This document shows positions 29,193 to 37,256 of a stretch of 64,000 nucleotides of DNA, in pieces. A program made the translations under genes and the position numbers. Under the pieces are notes generated by a model. It was given only the letters and a program-made list of their open reading frames with translations, was not told the origin of the DNA and ran no database searches. The stretch spans positions 157,397-221,396 of the forward strand of contig NZ_FOWR01000002.1 in NCBI RefSeq assembly GCF_900115495.1, written 5' to 3'. Source of the DNA: Enterovibrio norvegicus DSM 15893. Its GTDB lineage: Bacteria > Pseudomonadota > Gammaproteobacteria > Enterobacterales > Vibrionaceae. Position 1 is the first letter of the stretch. Each line of letters opens with the position of its first letter.

Positions 29193-29753
29193 ATATTCTC
29201 TTTGAGTTTCTTCGGTAAGAAGTACGGTTATGAACTGCATTGCATCTTCTGCGTCGTGTTGCGCAATAAACCATTGGCGCTGATTGTTGGCTAAAGGCAG
29301 CACTTCTAACCAGCGCTGGCATACCCAATTAACGTCATTGAAACACAACACTTCCTCGTATTGCGAGGCATGTTCGGGGTGTGTTTTGAACAGGGCTTTC
29401 AGGGCTTCGCCGAGCAATCCAGTATCCGCATTGCTTGGAGGCCAATCAGGCAGCGCCTCGGTGTGCCCAACCCACAGGCCGTCATTTTCTTTGTCAATGT
29501 GTGACAACTTGACCCGTGATAGACCTTTTATGGTGATCCCGAGCAACCCATCTGGCAGGGTTTCAAAGTCGATAATTTGAACGTGCGTTCCGTAGGTACA
29601 GATAGCATCGCCTTCTTTCATCGCAAGGACGAACCCTTTTTGCTCTGCCATGGATTCTTTCACAAGGCGAACATAACGAGGTTCGAAAATTCTAAGTTTT
29701 GTAATGCCCCCTGGGAGCAAAAACAGGGGTAGCGGAAATAGACCCAATTGCAT
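29190..29753 (-). CDS. LON-domain (Lon N-terminal-like) protein
   Basis: 187 residues made up of one LON substrate-binding domain, without the AAA+ or protease parts of Lon. Typical segments are LGLFPLPLFLLPGGITKLRIFEPRYVRLV, GTHVQIIDFETLPDGLLGITIKGLSRVKL and a C-terminal helical part. Proteins of this kind are common in proteobacteria; their role is not established. The gene lies just upstream of rpoE in the same direction, and its own leader carries an ECF11-like promoter with the same spacing. Confidence 0.85.
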   Translation of the reverse strand: MQLGLFPLPLFLLPGGITKLRIFEPRYVRLVKESMAEQKGFVLAMKEGDAICTYGTHVQIIDFETLPDGLLGITIKGLSRVKLSHIDKENDGLWVGHTEALPDWPPSNADTGLLGEALKALFKTHPEHASQYEEVLCFNDVNWVCQRWLEVLPLANNQRQWFIAQHDAEDAMQFITVLLTEETQREY

Positions 29754-29780
29754 GAAGAACCTCCATAAATAACGTTAGAA

Positions 29781-29808
29781 TTTACGAAGGTGTTTCATGA
29801 TGCGATCA
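29781..29808 (-). promoter_or_regulatory. ECF11-like promoter upstream of the LON-domain gene
   Basis: The reverse strand reads TGATCG (29808-29803), 16 bases, then CGTAAA (29786-29781), the same elements and spacing as in front of rpoE. It lies 28-55 bases before the start codon. Confidence 0.5.
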
Positions 29809-29852
29809 CTTCGGGCATCAATTAGGTACCGTGTAACAAGGCGTGTGCGTGC

Positions 29853-31121
29853 TTATGACATGTTTTCTACTGCACGTTGAATGGCATCAACCAGTTTTTG
29901 TAGTTGCTCTTTACGCATGTCAAAAGGTGGCATGATATAGATAAGACGTCCAAAAGGACGGATCCAAACACCTGATTCAACAAAGTGTTTTTGAATTGAC
30001 TCTACGTGTACGGGGGTGTTGAGTTCAACAACGCCAATCGCCCCAAGCCACCTCACGCCTTTTACTGCATTAAGGCTTTCTAGTGGGGGCAGCATGGATG
30101 CAAGGTGTGACTCAATGGTCAGCACTTTTTCCTGCCACGGAGTGTCTTTTAAAAGCTGCAAGCTTGCATTTGCCACGGCGCTGGCGAGAGGGTTGCCCAT
30201 AAACGTCGGACCATGCATAAAACAGCCTGCTTCACCGCTACATACGGTATCAGCAACGTGTTTTGTTGTGATCGTGGCGGCCATGGTCATATAGCCTCCT
30301 GTTAGGGCTTTACCTACGCAAAGAATGTCCGGCGATATACCGGCATGTTCACAGGCGAAGAGCTTACCTGTACGACCAAATCCGGTGGCAATTTCATCGC
30401 AAATTAGCAACACCCCATGTTCATCACACAGCGCACGCACCCGTTTCAAAAATGTGGGGTGATAAATACGCATGCCGCCTGCGCCTTGAACGATAGGCTC
30501 AAGGATCACTGCGGCAATGTCGCTAAGGTTATCTGTCAGTTTGGCTTTGAAATCAGCAATGTCTTCTTCTTTCCATTCGTCATAGAAACCACATTCGGGC
30601 GAATCGGCAAAGATGTGCTCAGGAAGAAAACCCTTGTACAGCTTATGCATGGAATTGTCTGGATCGGTGACCGACATAGCCGCAAAGCTGTCGCCGTGAT
30701 AACCGTGTCGCAGTGTGAGGAACTTCGATTTTGGCTCGCCTTTCGCGTGCCAATACTGCAACGCCATTTTGAGTGACACTTCCACCGAGATTGAGCCTGA
30801 ATCGCACAGAAAGACTTTGTCTAGCGGCGCGGGTGTCATGTCGACTAGCTGTTTGCATAGCGCAATCGCAGGTTCGTGAGTGATCCCACCAAACATCACG
30901 TGAGACATCTTCCCAGCTTGATCAATCAAGGCCTTATTCAAGACAGGATGGTTATAACCATGAATTGCTGCCCACCAAGAAGACATGCCATCAATGAGCT
31001 CAGTGCCATCTTCTAAATAAAGAAAAACGCCATCTGCGCGCGCGATGGGATAGCACGGAAGCGGGTTGATGGTTGAGGTGTATGGGTGCCAAATGTGTTC
31101 ACGATCGAAAGCAATATCCAT
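29853..31121 (-). CDS. bioA: Adenosylmethionine-8-amino-7-oxononanoate aminotransferase BioA
   Basis: 422 residues. Class III aminotransferase with the BioA start FDREHIWHPYTSTINPLP, GMSSWWAAIHGYNHP, DSGSISVEVSLKMALQYW, HGYHGDSFAAMSVTDP, ICDEIATGFGRTGKLFACEHA and the PLP-lysine segment CVGKALTGGYMT. It makes 7,8-diaminononanoate from KAPA using SAM as amino donor. It is divergent from bioBFCD across a BirA-like operator. Confidence 0.97.
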   Translation of the reverse strand: MDIAFDREHIWHPYTSTINPLPCYPIARADGVFLYLEDGTELIDGMSSWWAAIHGYNHPVLNKALIDQAGKMSHVMFGGITHEPAIALCKQLVDMTPAPLDKVFLCDSGSISVEVSLKMALQYWHAKGEPKSKFLTLRHGYHGDSFAAMSVTDPDNSMHKLYKGFLPEHIFADSPECGFYDEWKEEDIADFKAKLTDNLSDIAAVILEPIVQGAGGMRIYHPTFLKRVRALCDEHGVLLICDEIATGFGRTGKLFACEHAGISPDILCVGKALTGGYMTMAATITTKHVADTVCSGEAGCFMHGPTFMGNPLASAVANASLQLLKDTPWQEKVLTIESHLASMLPPLESLNAVKGVRWLGAIGVVELNTPVHVESIQKHFVESGVWIRPFGRLIYIMPPFDMRKEQLQKLVDAIQRAVENMS

Positions 31122-31138
31122 GTATAAATAATATCCAG

Positions 31139-31171
31139 TTGTAAACCATAGAAACTAATCACCGTTGACAT
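31139..31171. promoter_or_regulatory. BirA operator between bioA and bioB
   Basis: TTGTAAACC, 15 bases, then CGTTGACAT, which matches 6 of 9 positions of the complementary arm GGTTTACAA. This is the form and spacing of the known biotin operator. The right arm contains TTGACA, a good -35 element directed toward bioB, so BirA binding would block that promoter. Confidence 0.75.
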
Positions 31172-31313
31172 TGTAAGGCTTCACTTTAGACTGAACAAGT
31201 CACCATACCCAAATCACTTTGTCTTCTCGCTATTTACGAGAAAGGGTTGGCACTCAGGTGCGTCTCATTAGGTGTTTTGGGTATGTCATTCATTCCAAAT
31301 TGAGGTATTACAG

Positions 31314-32366
31314 GTGGAAGTTCGCCATAATTGGACTGTCGAGGAAGTGCAGGCCTTATTCGAAAAACCTTTTATGGATCTGATGTTTGAAGCGCAGCAG
31401 GTTCATCGACAGTTTCATCCCGCCAATGAAGTGCAAGTGAGCACATTGCTTTCTATCAAAACGGGCGCATGCCCAGAAGATTGCAAATATTGCCCTCAAA
31501 GTGCCCATTACCGTACCGATGTTGAAAAAGAGCGCCTGCTAGAAGTCGAGCGCGTTTTGGATGCAGCGGATAAAGCAAAACGTTCTGGTGCAACCCGATT
31601 CTGTATGGGTGCTGCGTGGAAAAACCCGAAAGCGCGTGACATGCCATACCTCAAGGAAATGATCCAAGGGGTGAAAGGCATGGGGTTAGAAACCTGCATG
31701 ACCTTGGGCATGCTGGATGAAGCTCAAGCCTCAGAGTTGGCAGGTGCGGGTTTGGACTACTACAACCACAACCTGGATACGTCGCCAGAATACTACGGCA
31801 ACATCATTACCACGCGTACATACCAAGATCGTTTGGACACATTGTCAAACGTGCGCGGCGCGGGCATGAAAGTGTGTTCAGGTGGCATCATCGGTTTGGG
31901 TGAAAATGCCCGTGATCGCGTGGGTTTGTTGATGGAGTTGGCTAACCTTCCTCACCACCCTGAAAGTGTGCCAATCAATATGTTGGTAAAAGTGAAAGGG
32001 ACGCCGTTAGAAGACGTTGATGATGTCGAGCCGTTCGATTTTGTCCGCATCATTGCCGTTGCGCGCATCATGATGCCGAAATCTGCTGTTCGCCTTTCAG
32101 CCGGCCGTGAAAACATGAACGAACAAATGCAGACCATGTGTTTTATGGCAGGTGCTAACTCAATTTTCTACGGGTGCAAACTGCTTACTACGCCAAACCC
32201 AGACGAAGATGCTGACATGATGTTGTTTAAAAAGCTGGGAATTAACAGCGAACAACGTGCTCAAAAACCCGATGAAATCCAAGAGGAAACCTTGCTTGCT
32301 GAAGTGGCAGAGCGTGTTGCAGCTCGTCCTGACAAGGATGACTTGTTTTACGAAGCCAGCGTTTAA
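31314..32366 (+). CDS. bioB: Biotin synthase BioB
   Basis: 350 residues from a GTG at 31314 (MEVRHNW, the Vibrio BioB start), with TGAGG about 9 bases upstream; the frame is open 14 codons further up. It has the radical-SAM motif [44 protein letters not shown] and [14 protein letters not shown]. It inserts sulfur into dethiobiotin using a [4Fe-4S] and an auxiliary [2Fe-2S] cluster. First gene of bioBFCD; 15 bases separate it from bioF. Confidence 0.97.
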   Translation: MEVRHNWTVEEVQALFEKPFMDLMFEAQQVHRQFHPANEVQVSTLLSIKTGACPEDCKYCPQSAHYRTDVEKERLLEVERVLDAADKAKRSGATRFCMGAAWKNPKARDMPYLKEMIQGVKGMGLETCMTLGMLDEAQASELAGAGLDYYNHNLDTSPEYYGNIITTRTYQDRLDTLSNVRGAGMKVCSGGIIGLGENARDRVGLLMELANLPHHPESVPINMLVKVKGTPLEDVDDVEPFDFVRIIAVARIMMPKSAVRLSAGRENMNEQMQTMCFMAGANSIFYGCKLLTTPNPDEDADMMLFKKLGINSEQRAQKPDEIQEETLLAEVAERVAARPDKDDLFYEASV

Positions 32367-32381
32367 GGTTCGCAATATTCC

Positions 32382-33560
32382 ATGAGTGAATCAAGCCGAC
32401 TGCCAAGCCGTATCGCGCAGAAGCTTGCTGAACGTCAGCAACAAGGGCTTCATCGTTCAGTGAGGGCTTTCCATCATCAAGATGGGAAGCTCATTGACGA
32501 GCACAACAATACTTACCTGAACTTTTCGGGCAACGATTACCTCGGTCTTGCCAATGATCCTGCTTTGATTTCAGCGTGGCAGGATGGGCTATCTCTTTAC
32601 GGTGCTGGTAGCACAGCATCGCCCCTTGTGACGGGCTTTTCACACGCGCATCAAGCGTTAGAAGCATCGCTATGTGAATGGCTTGGTTTTGACAAAGCGC
32701 TGCTGTTCAATAGCGGCTTTTCAGCGAATCAAGCGGTGATATTTTCCTTGCTTGAGAAAGGGGATGTACTGTTTCAAGACAAGCTCAATCACGCGTCTTT
32801 AATGGAAGCGGGTATCTTGTCAGAAGCTACCATGTTGCGATTCCTACACAACAACATCGCCAAACTCGACAGTGGGTTAAAAAACCAAGCCGATGCGTCA
32901 TCTCGCTTTGTTATCACAGAAGGTGTATTCAGCATGGACGGCGATTTGTCGCCACTCGCCGACATTGCATCTGTGTGCCGCGCCAATGAGGCGTGTTTGA
33001 TGGTTGATGATGCGCATGGCATCGGTGCATTGGGTAAAGAAGGGCGAGGCTCTTGCGACAATGCAGGCATTCAGCCTGACATCCTGATTGTGACCTTCGG
33101 AAAAGCCTTTGGAATGATGGGTGCTGCTGTCATGTGCAGCGCGCAAGTACACGATTATCTGACGCAGTTCGCGCGGCACTATGTGTATTCCACTGCCATG
33201 CCGCCCGCACAGGCTTATGCGCTGTCAAAAGCCGTAAGCATAATAAGAAAAGACAACTGGCGCAGAGAGAAATTACATGAATTGTCTTCACGGTTTCACC
33301 GTGTGTTGAGTGAACACCATGAAGTCGTGGAAACGCAAACACCGATAAAACCCGTAGTGCTTGGTGATGTCACAACGATGCTAACAGCGGCAGAACATCT
33401 TAAATCAGCAGGCTTTTGGACGGGTGCTATTCGGCCACCGACGGTGCCACCGAACTCATCGCGGCTTCGTATTACTTTGTCTGTGAATCAAACATTGGAT
33501 GACGTTAACGCGTTAGCCCGCAAGGTACGCCACATACTAGAAGGGGATCGACATGAGTAA
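32382..33560 (+). CDS. bioF: 8-amino-7-oxononanoate synthase BioF
   Basis: 392 residues, PLP enzyme of the alpha-oxoamine synthase family. Seen are NFSGNDYLGLANDP, GAGSTASPLVTG, HASLMEAGILS, EGVFSMDGDLSPL, DDAHGIGALG, and the lysine segment TFGKAFGMMGA, followed by YSTAMPPAQAYA and RPPTVPPNSSRLRITLS. It condenses pimeloyl-ACP with alanine. The end overlaps bioC by 8 bases. Confidence 0.96.
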   Translation: MSESSRLPSRIAQKLAERQQQGLHRSVRAFHHQDGKLIDEHNNTYLNFSGNDYLGLANDPALISAWQDGLSLYGAGSTASPLVTGFSHAHQALEASLCEWLGFDKALLFNSGFSANQAVIFSLLEKGDVLFQDKLNHASLMEAGILSEATMLRFLHNNIAKLDSGLKNQADASSRFVITEGVFSMDGDLSPLADIASVCRANEACLMVDDAHGIGALGKEGRGSCDNAGIQPDILIVTFGKAFGMMGAAVMCSAQVHDYLTQFARHYVYSTAMPPAQAYALSKAVSIIRKDNWRREKLHELSSRFHRVLSEHHEVVETQTPIKPVVLGDVTTMLTAAEHLKSAGFWTGAIRPPTVPPNSSRLRITLSVNQTLDDVNALARKVRHILEGDRHE

Positions 33561-34380
33561 CGCAGCATCACTCGGTTCCTTGTTTGATGAAGAATTAAAC
33601 GCACAGCAACATGATGACAAAGCTGCAATCAAAGCGGCGTTTGGCCGAGCGGCAAACTCATACGACAAAAGTGCAGCGTTTCAGCGTCGAGTTGGTCATG
33701 AATTGATGGCGATGCACCATGACTGGAAGGGTAGGCACATCCTCGATTTGGGCTGTGGGACGGGATATTTCAGCGCGCAGTTGGCCGGTAAAGGGGCGTC
33801 AGTTATCGCGCTTGATTTGTCTGATCGTATGCTTGAAAAAGCACGAGACCGTTGTGGCGATTCACTGACTTATGTATCGGGAGATGCTGAAGCATTGCCA
33901 TTGGCGTCGAACAGTGTCGATATGGCGTTCAGTTCGCTTGCTCTGCAATGGTGTAAAGATCTCTCTGTGCCTTTGTCTGAGTTAAAACGCGTGGTAAAAC
34001 CCGGCGGGACGATTTTGTTTTCAACGCTTCTCGACGGTTCGCTGTTGGAACTGAAAAAAGCGTGGGAAGTCGTCGATTCTGAACAACATGTGAATGCCTT
34101 TATAGACACTAAGGCGGTAAACATTGCGCTCGCGCAAGCCGGCTTCACAGGGTACACCCTAGAATGCAAAGCGATAGCAGAGAGCTATCCTTCGGCTTTT
34201 GCACTGATGAAAGATCTTAAAGGCATAGGTGCAACGCATTTAGACGAAGGAAGAAAGGCGGGATTAAATGGCAGAAAAGCATTGCTCACGGTAGAGTCGG
34301 CGTATCGTCAATTCCAACGTGCTGATGGCACTGTCCCCGCGACTTATCAAGTTTGCTTTGGAGCGATAACCAATGACTAA
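33553..34380 (+). CDS. bioC: Malonyl-ACP O-methyltransferase BioC
   Basis: 275 residues. The class I methyltransferase motif I is ILDLGCGTGYFSAQL, followed by IALDLSDRMLEKAR and VSGDAEALPLASNSVDMAFSSLALQWCKD, as in BioC. It methylates malonyl-ACP to start pimeloyl synthesis. It overlaps bioF (8 bases) and bioD (8 bases), indicating coupled translation. bioH, the usual partner, is not in this window. Confidence 0.94.
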   Translation: MSNAASLGSLFDEELNAQQHDDKAAIKAAFGRAANSYDKSAAFQRRVGHELMAMHHDWKGRHILDLGCGTGYFSAQLAGKGASVIALDLSDRMLEKARDRCGDSLTYVSGDAEALPLASNSVDMAFSSLALQWCKDLSVPLSELKRVVKPGGTILFSTLLDGSLLELKKAWEVVDSEQHVNAFIDTKAVNIALAQAGFTGYTLECKAIAESYPSAFALMKDLKGIGATHLDEGRKAGLNGRKALLTVESAYRQFQRADGTVPATYQVCFGAITND

Positions 34381-35053
34381 AAGCTATTTCGTGACTGGCA
34401 CAGATACCGAGGTGGGTAAAACGGTCGCCTCTGTAGCAATAATGCAAGCAGTGGCGAAAGCTGGGCTGCTCGTCGGTGGATATAAACCGATTGCAGCAGG
34501 CAGTGACGAAACACATGAAGGGCTGACAAATGAAGATGCAGTGTGCTTACGTGCGGCATCAAATTTGGCCCTAGGTTACGATGAAGTTAACCCTTGTTTG
34601 CTTCATGAACCGTGTTCTCCGCACATTGCTGCCGAGCTAGAAAACAAAGAGATTATGTTCTCCGTGCTAACTGATGGATTGAAAAACATCCAAGCAAAAA
34701 CAGATTTTACGTTGGTGGAAGGCGCGGGCGGCTGGCGAGTGCCTGTCACGTATGATGCGACACTGGCAGATTGGGTAAAAGAAGAAAAGCTTCCCGTTAT
34801 CCTTGTTGTAGGCATCAAACTTGGCTGTTTAAATCATGCCTATTTAACGGCAGAAGCGATTCGTCGTGACGGGCTTGAAATTGCAGGTTGGGTTGCTAAC
34901 CGTATTAATCCCGGCACAGAACATTACAGTGATATCGTCAAAACGTTGGAGCATCACTTACAGGTGCCAAAACTCGGTGAAATACCTTACATGACGAAAG
35001 TGAAAACACGTGATCTAAGCGCCTATATTGATGTAAAACCTCTTGGACTTTAG
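34373..35053 (+). CDS. bioD: Dethiobiotin synthetase BioD
   Basis: 226 residues. The P-loop is FVTGTDTEVGKTVAS; KPIAAGS, VEGAGGWRVPV and the KLGCLNHA segment are the usual BioD features. It closes the ureido ring of dethiobiotin using CO2 and ATP. It is the last gene of bioBFCD and is followed by a terminator shared with the small reverse ORF. Confidence 0.96.
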   Translation: MTKSYFVTGTDTEVGKTVASVAIMQAVAKAGLLVGGYKPIAAGSDETHEGLTNEDAVCLRAASNLALGYDEVNPCLLHEPCSPHIAAELENKEIMFSVLTDGLKNIQAKTDFTLVEGAGGWRVPVTYDATLADWVKEEKLPVILVVGIKLGCLNHAYLTAEAIRRDGLEIAGWVANRINPGTEHYSDIVKTLEHHLQVPKLGEIPYMTKVKTRDLSAYIDVKPLGL

Positions 35054-35101
35054 TCTGATAGATCGCTCTAAAAAAGCGTAAAAAATTAGACATTAAACAA
35101 C

Positions 35102-35128
35102 AAAAAGCCAGCACGAATGCTGGCTTTT
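35102..35128. terminator. Terminator between bioD and the small reverse ORF
   Basis: AAAAAGCCAGCA-CGAA-TGCTGGCTTTT hairpin between convergent genes; runs of A and T allow both directions. Confidence 0.87.
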
Positions 35129-35159
35129 CAATATTCTTTATCTGCTCAGTGCAGTACGA

Positions 35160-35333
35160 CTATTTGCTGTCTTCTAGCAATCCCATTAGAGACTGCTGCA
35201 TTTCAGAAACCTGTTGCAACTTATGGTTCTCGTCATCAGCGAGACCAAGTTCTGCGCAAGCTTCGTCAAAGCTCATGCCTAAGTGACAGCAAAGTATATC
35301 GATAGCGACACGATAGTTCTCTTTGTCAGCCAT
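35160..35333 (-). CDS. Small hypothetical protein (57 residues)
   Basis: 57 codons from the ATG at 35333, too short for usual ORF cut-offs. A very good ribosome binding site (AAGGAGAG) lies 6 bases upstream. The peptide (MADKENYRVAIDILCCHLGM, then a helical region ending MQQSLMGLLEDSK) is acidic and soluble with a Cys-Cys pair. Position between bioD and htpX, on the reverse strand, resembles an ORF at the same place in Vibrio cholerae as I recall it. No function is known to me. A terminator follows. Confidence 0.75.
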   Translation of the reverse strand: MADKENYRVAIDILCCHLGMSFDEACAELGLADDENHKLQQVSEMQQSLMGLLEDSK

Positions 35334-35616
35334 GGTTTTCTCTCCTTAGAATCGCATCCAAACTTGGATGCAAAAGCGTATCAACCTGATGCGCTCACCG
35401 TTTCAAACACACTATTCTGGATAGTGCCTAAAGACAACTCGACCAAAGTCTAATCCCTTAAAACTTTTTAAACGTCGGCTGTGCTGTATATAAAAGAGGC
35501 AGTGTTCTAATTCGTCAAGCTAATGCGTAACAAATTGCTACATGGACTTGTTTTTCGCACGTTTGACCCTACTATCTCACCTGAGCGCTTCAATCATTTC
35601 GGAGACAAGATTACTC

Positions 35617-36498
35617 ATGAAACGCATAGCTTTATTCCTGTTGACCAACCTCGCGGTTGTTTTCGTCTTCAGTATTGTTCTTAACATCGTATATGCCGTC
35701 ACCGGCATGCAACCTGGCAGCCTGTCCGGTTTGTTGTTGATGGCTGCGTTATTCGGTTTTGGTGGTTCATTGATCTCTTTGATGATGTCAAAATCAATGG
35801 CACTACGTTCAGTGGGCGGTCAAGTGATTGAACACCCGCGCGACGAAACAGAACACTGGTTGATGAGCACCGTAAGCCGTCAAGCGCAACAAGCGGGCAT
35901 TGGCATGCCAACGGTTGCTATTTACTACTCAGACGACATTAACGCGTTTGCTACTGGTGCAAAGCGTGACGACTCGCTGGTAGCCGTATCAAGTGGTTTG
36001 CTTGAAAACATGACCCGCGACGAAGCAGAAGCTGTACTTGCGCACGAAGTGAGTCACATCGCGAATGGCGATATGGTGACACTGACGTTGATGCAAGGTG
36101 TAGTGAATACTTTCGTTATCTTTATCTCTCGTCTCATCGCCGGTGCGATCAGTGGCGTGAACAATGATGAAGAAGGCGAGGGCGGTGGTAGCTTTATGAC
36201 CTACTTCATCGTGTCATCGATTCTGGAAGTGGTGTTTGGTATTTTGGCGAGCATCATTACCATGTGGTTTAGCCGTCATCGCGAATTTTATGCGGATGCG
36301 GGCTCTGCTAACTTGGTTGGCCGTGAGAAGATGATCGCTGCACTTGAGCGTCTGAAGGTGAGCCATGAGAGCCGTCTTGAAGGTTCGATGGTCGCTTTCG
36401 GTATCAACGGTAAAAAATCACTGAGCGAATTGTTCATGACGCACCCGCCACTGGACAAACGTATTGATGCGTTACGTCGTGGTGAATACGTAAAATAA
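35617..36498 (+). CDS. htpX: Membrane zinc metalloprotease HtpX
   Basis: 293 residues from the ATG at 35617, which has a GGAG site; a longer frame upstream is not conserved. Two N-terminal membrane segments, the zinc motif HEVSH at 143-147, two further membrane segments, and the third ligand region [13 protein letters not shown]. It degrades misfolded inner-membrane proteins alongside FtsH. It is single and ends at a terminator. Confidence 0.96.
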   Translation: MKRIALFLLTNLAVVFVFSIVLNIVYAVTGMQPGSLSGLLLMAALFGFGGSLISLMMSKSMALRSVGGQVIEHPRDETEHWLMSTVSRQAQQAGIGMPTVAIYYSDDINAFATGAKRDDSLVAVSSGLLENMTRDEAEAVLAHEVSHIANGDMVTLTLMQGVVNTFVIFISRLIAGAISGVNNDEEGEGGGSFMTYFIVSSILEVVFGILASIITMWFSRHREFYADAGSANLVGREKMIAALERLKVSHESRLEGSMVAFGINGKKSLSELFMTHPPLDKRIDALRRGEYVK

Positions 36499-36512
36499 TT
36501 CCTGAGTTCGAG

Positions 36513-36540
36513 AAAAAGCCTCCATTTATGGGGGCTTTTG
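36513..36540 (+). terminator. Terminator of htpX
   Basis: AAAAGCCTCC-ATTTAT-GGGGGCTTTT hairpin 15 bases after the stop. Confidence 0.83.
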
Positions 36541-36624
36541 TCGTTTTGGGTGAAAAAGAAAAGCATCATGCGCTAGTGTTAATCAATGTGTTAGCGAGTC
36601 GAAAAATAGGCAAAGGAGTCCTGC

Positions 36625-36987
36625 TTGAACCCTGTTACTTGGTTTGAAATTCCCGTCGAAGACATGGAAAGGGCGATCGCTTTTTATGAGCGTGTGTTTG
36701 CTATGTCTCTTAAACGTCATGATATGAACGGCACGGACATGGCATGGTTCCCCGTGCAAGAGGGCGCAGCATACGGTGCTACTGGTACGCTAATCGCTGG
36801 AGAAGGCTGCACGCCGAGCGCCGCGGGCGTTATGGTGTATATCAATGTTGAAGGCATGGATGAGGTGTTAGAGCGCGTAGCAAAAGAAACTGAAGTGCTC
36901 GTGCCTAAAACTGACATTGGTAACAATGGCTACTATGCCCATATTAAAGACAGTGAAGGCAATCGTATTGGTCTTCATGGACATTAA
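36625..36987 (+). CDS. VOC-family (glyoxalase/bleomycin-resistance-like) protein
   Basis: 120 residues, one VOC domain: NPVTWFEIPVEDMERAIAFYERVF at the start, and a closing DSEGNRIGLHGH. The substrate is unknown. The start is TTG at 36625, supported by an AAGGAG site 6 bases upstream and by alignment of the domain start directly at this codon. It is monocistronic between htpX and the acylase gene. Confidence 0.88.
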   Translation: MNPVTWFEIPVEDMERAIAFYERVFAMSLKRHDMNGTDMAWFPVQEGAAYGATGTLIAGEGCTPSAAGVMVYINVEGMDEVLERVAKETEVLVPKTDIGNNGYYAHIKDSEGNRIGLHGH

Positions 36988-37256
36988 CCATAAAAACGGC
37001 AGTGTTGCCCACTAAGCCATATTGCGTAGCCCATTAAAACTACGGATCCATACATCGTTATTGAGACCATCTGTATTTAGTGCGTTGTATTTTGAATTGA
37101 CTATTTTTTGTTCATCATCAATGTGCTGAAATGGTATGCATAGTCATTCTGGGTATATAAATAGATAACGACTAAACAGCTCAACGTTTGGGGTATGAGG
37201 TTTTTTTCAAAGCGGATAGAAAACGTTCATTGCGCTTTGGTTTAAGGTTTAGGGAC

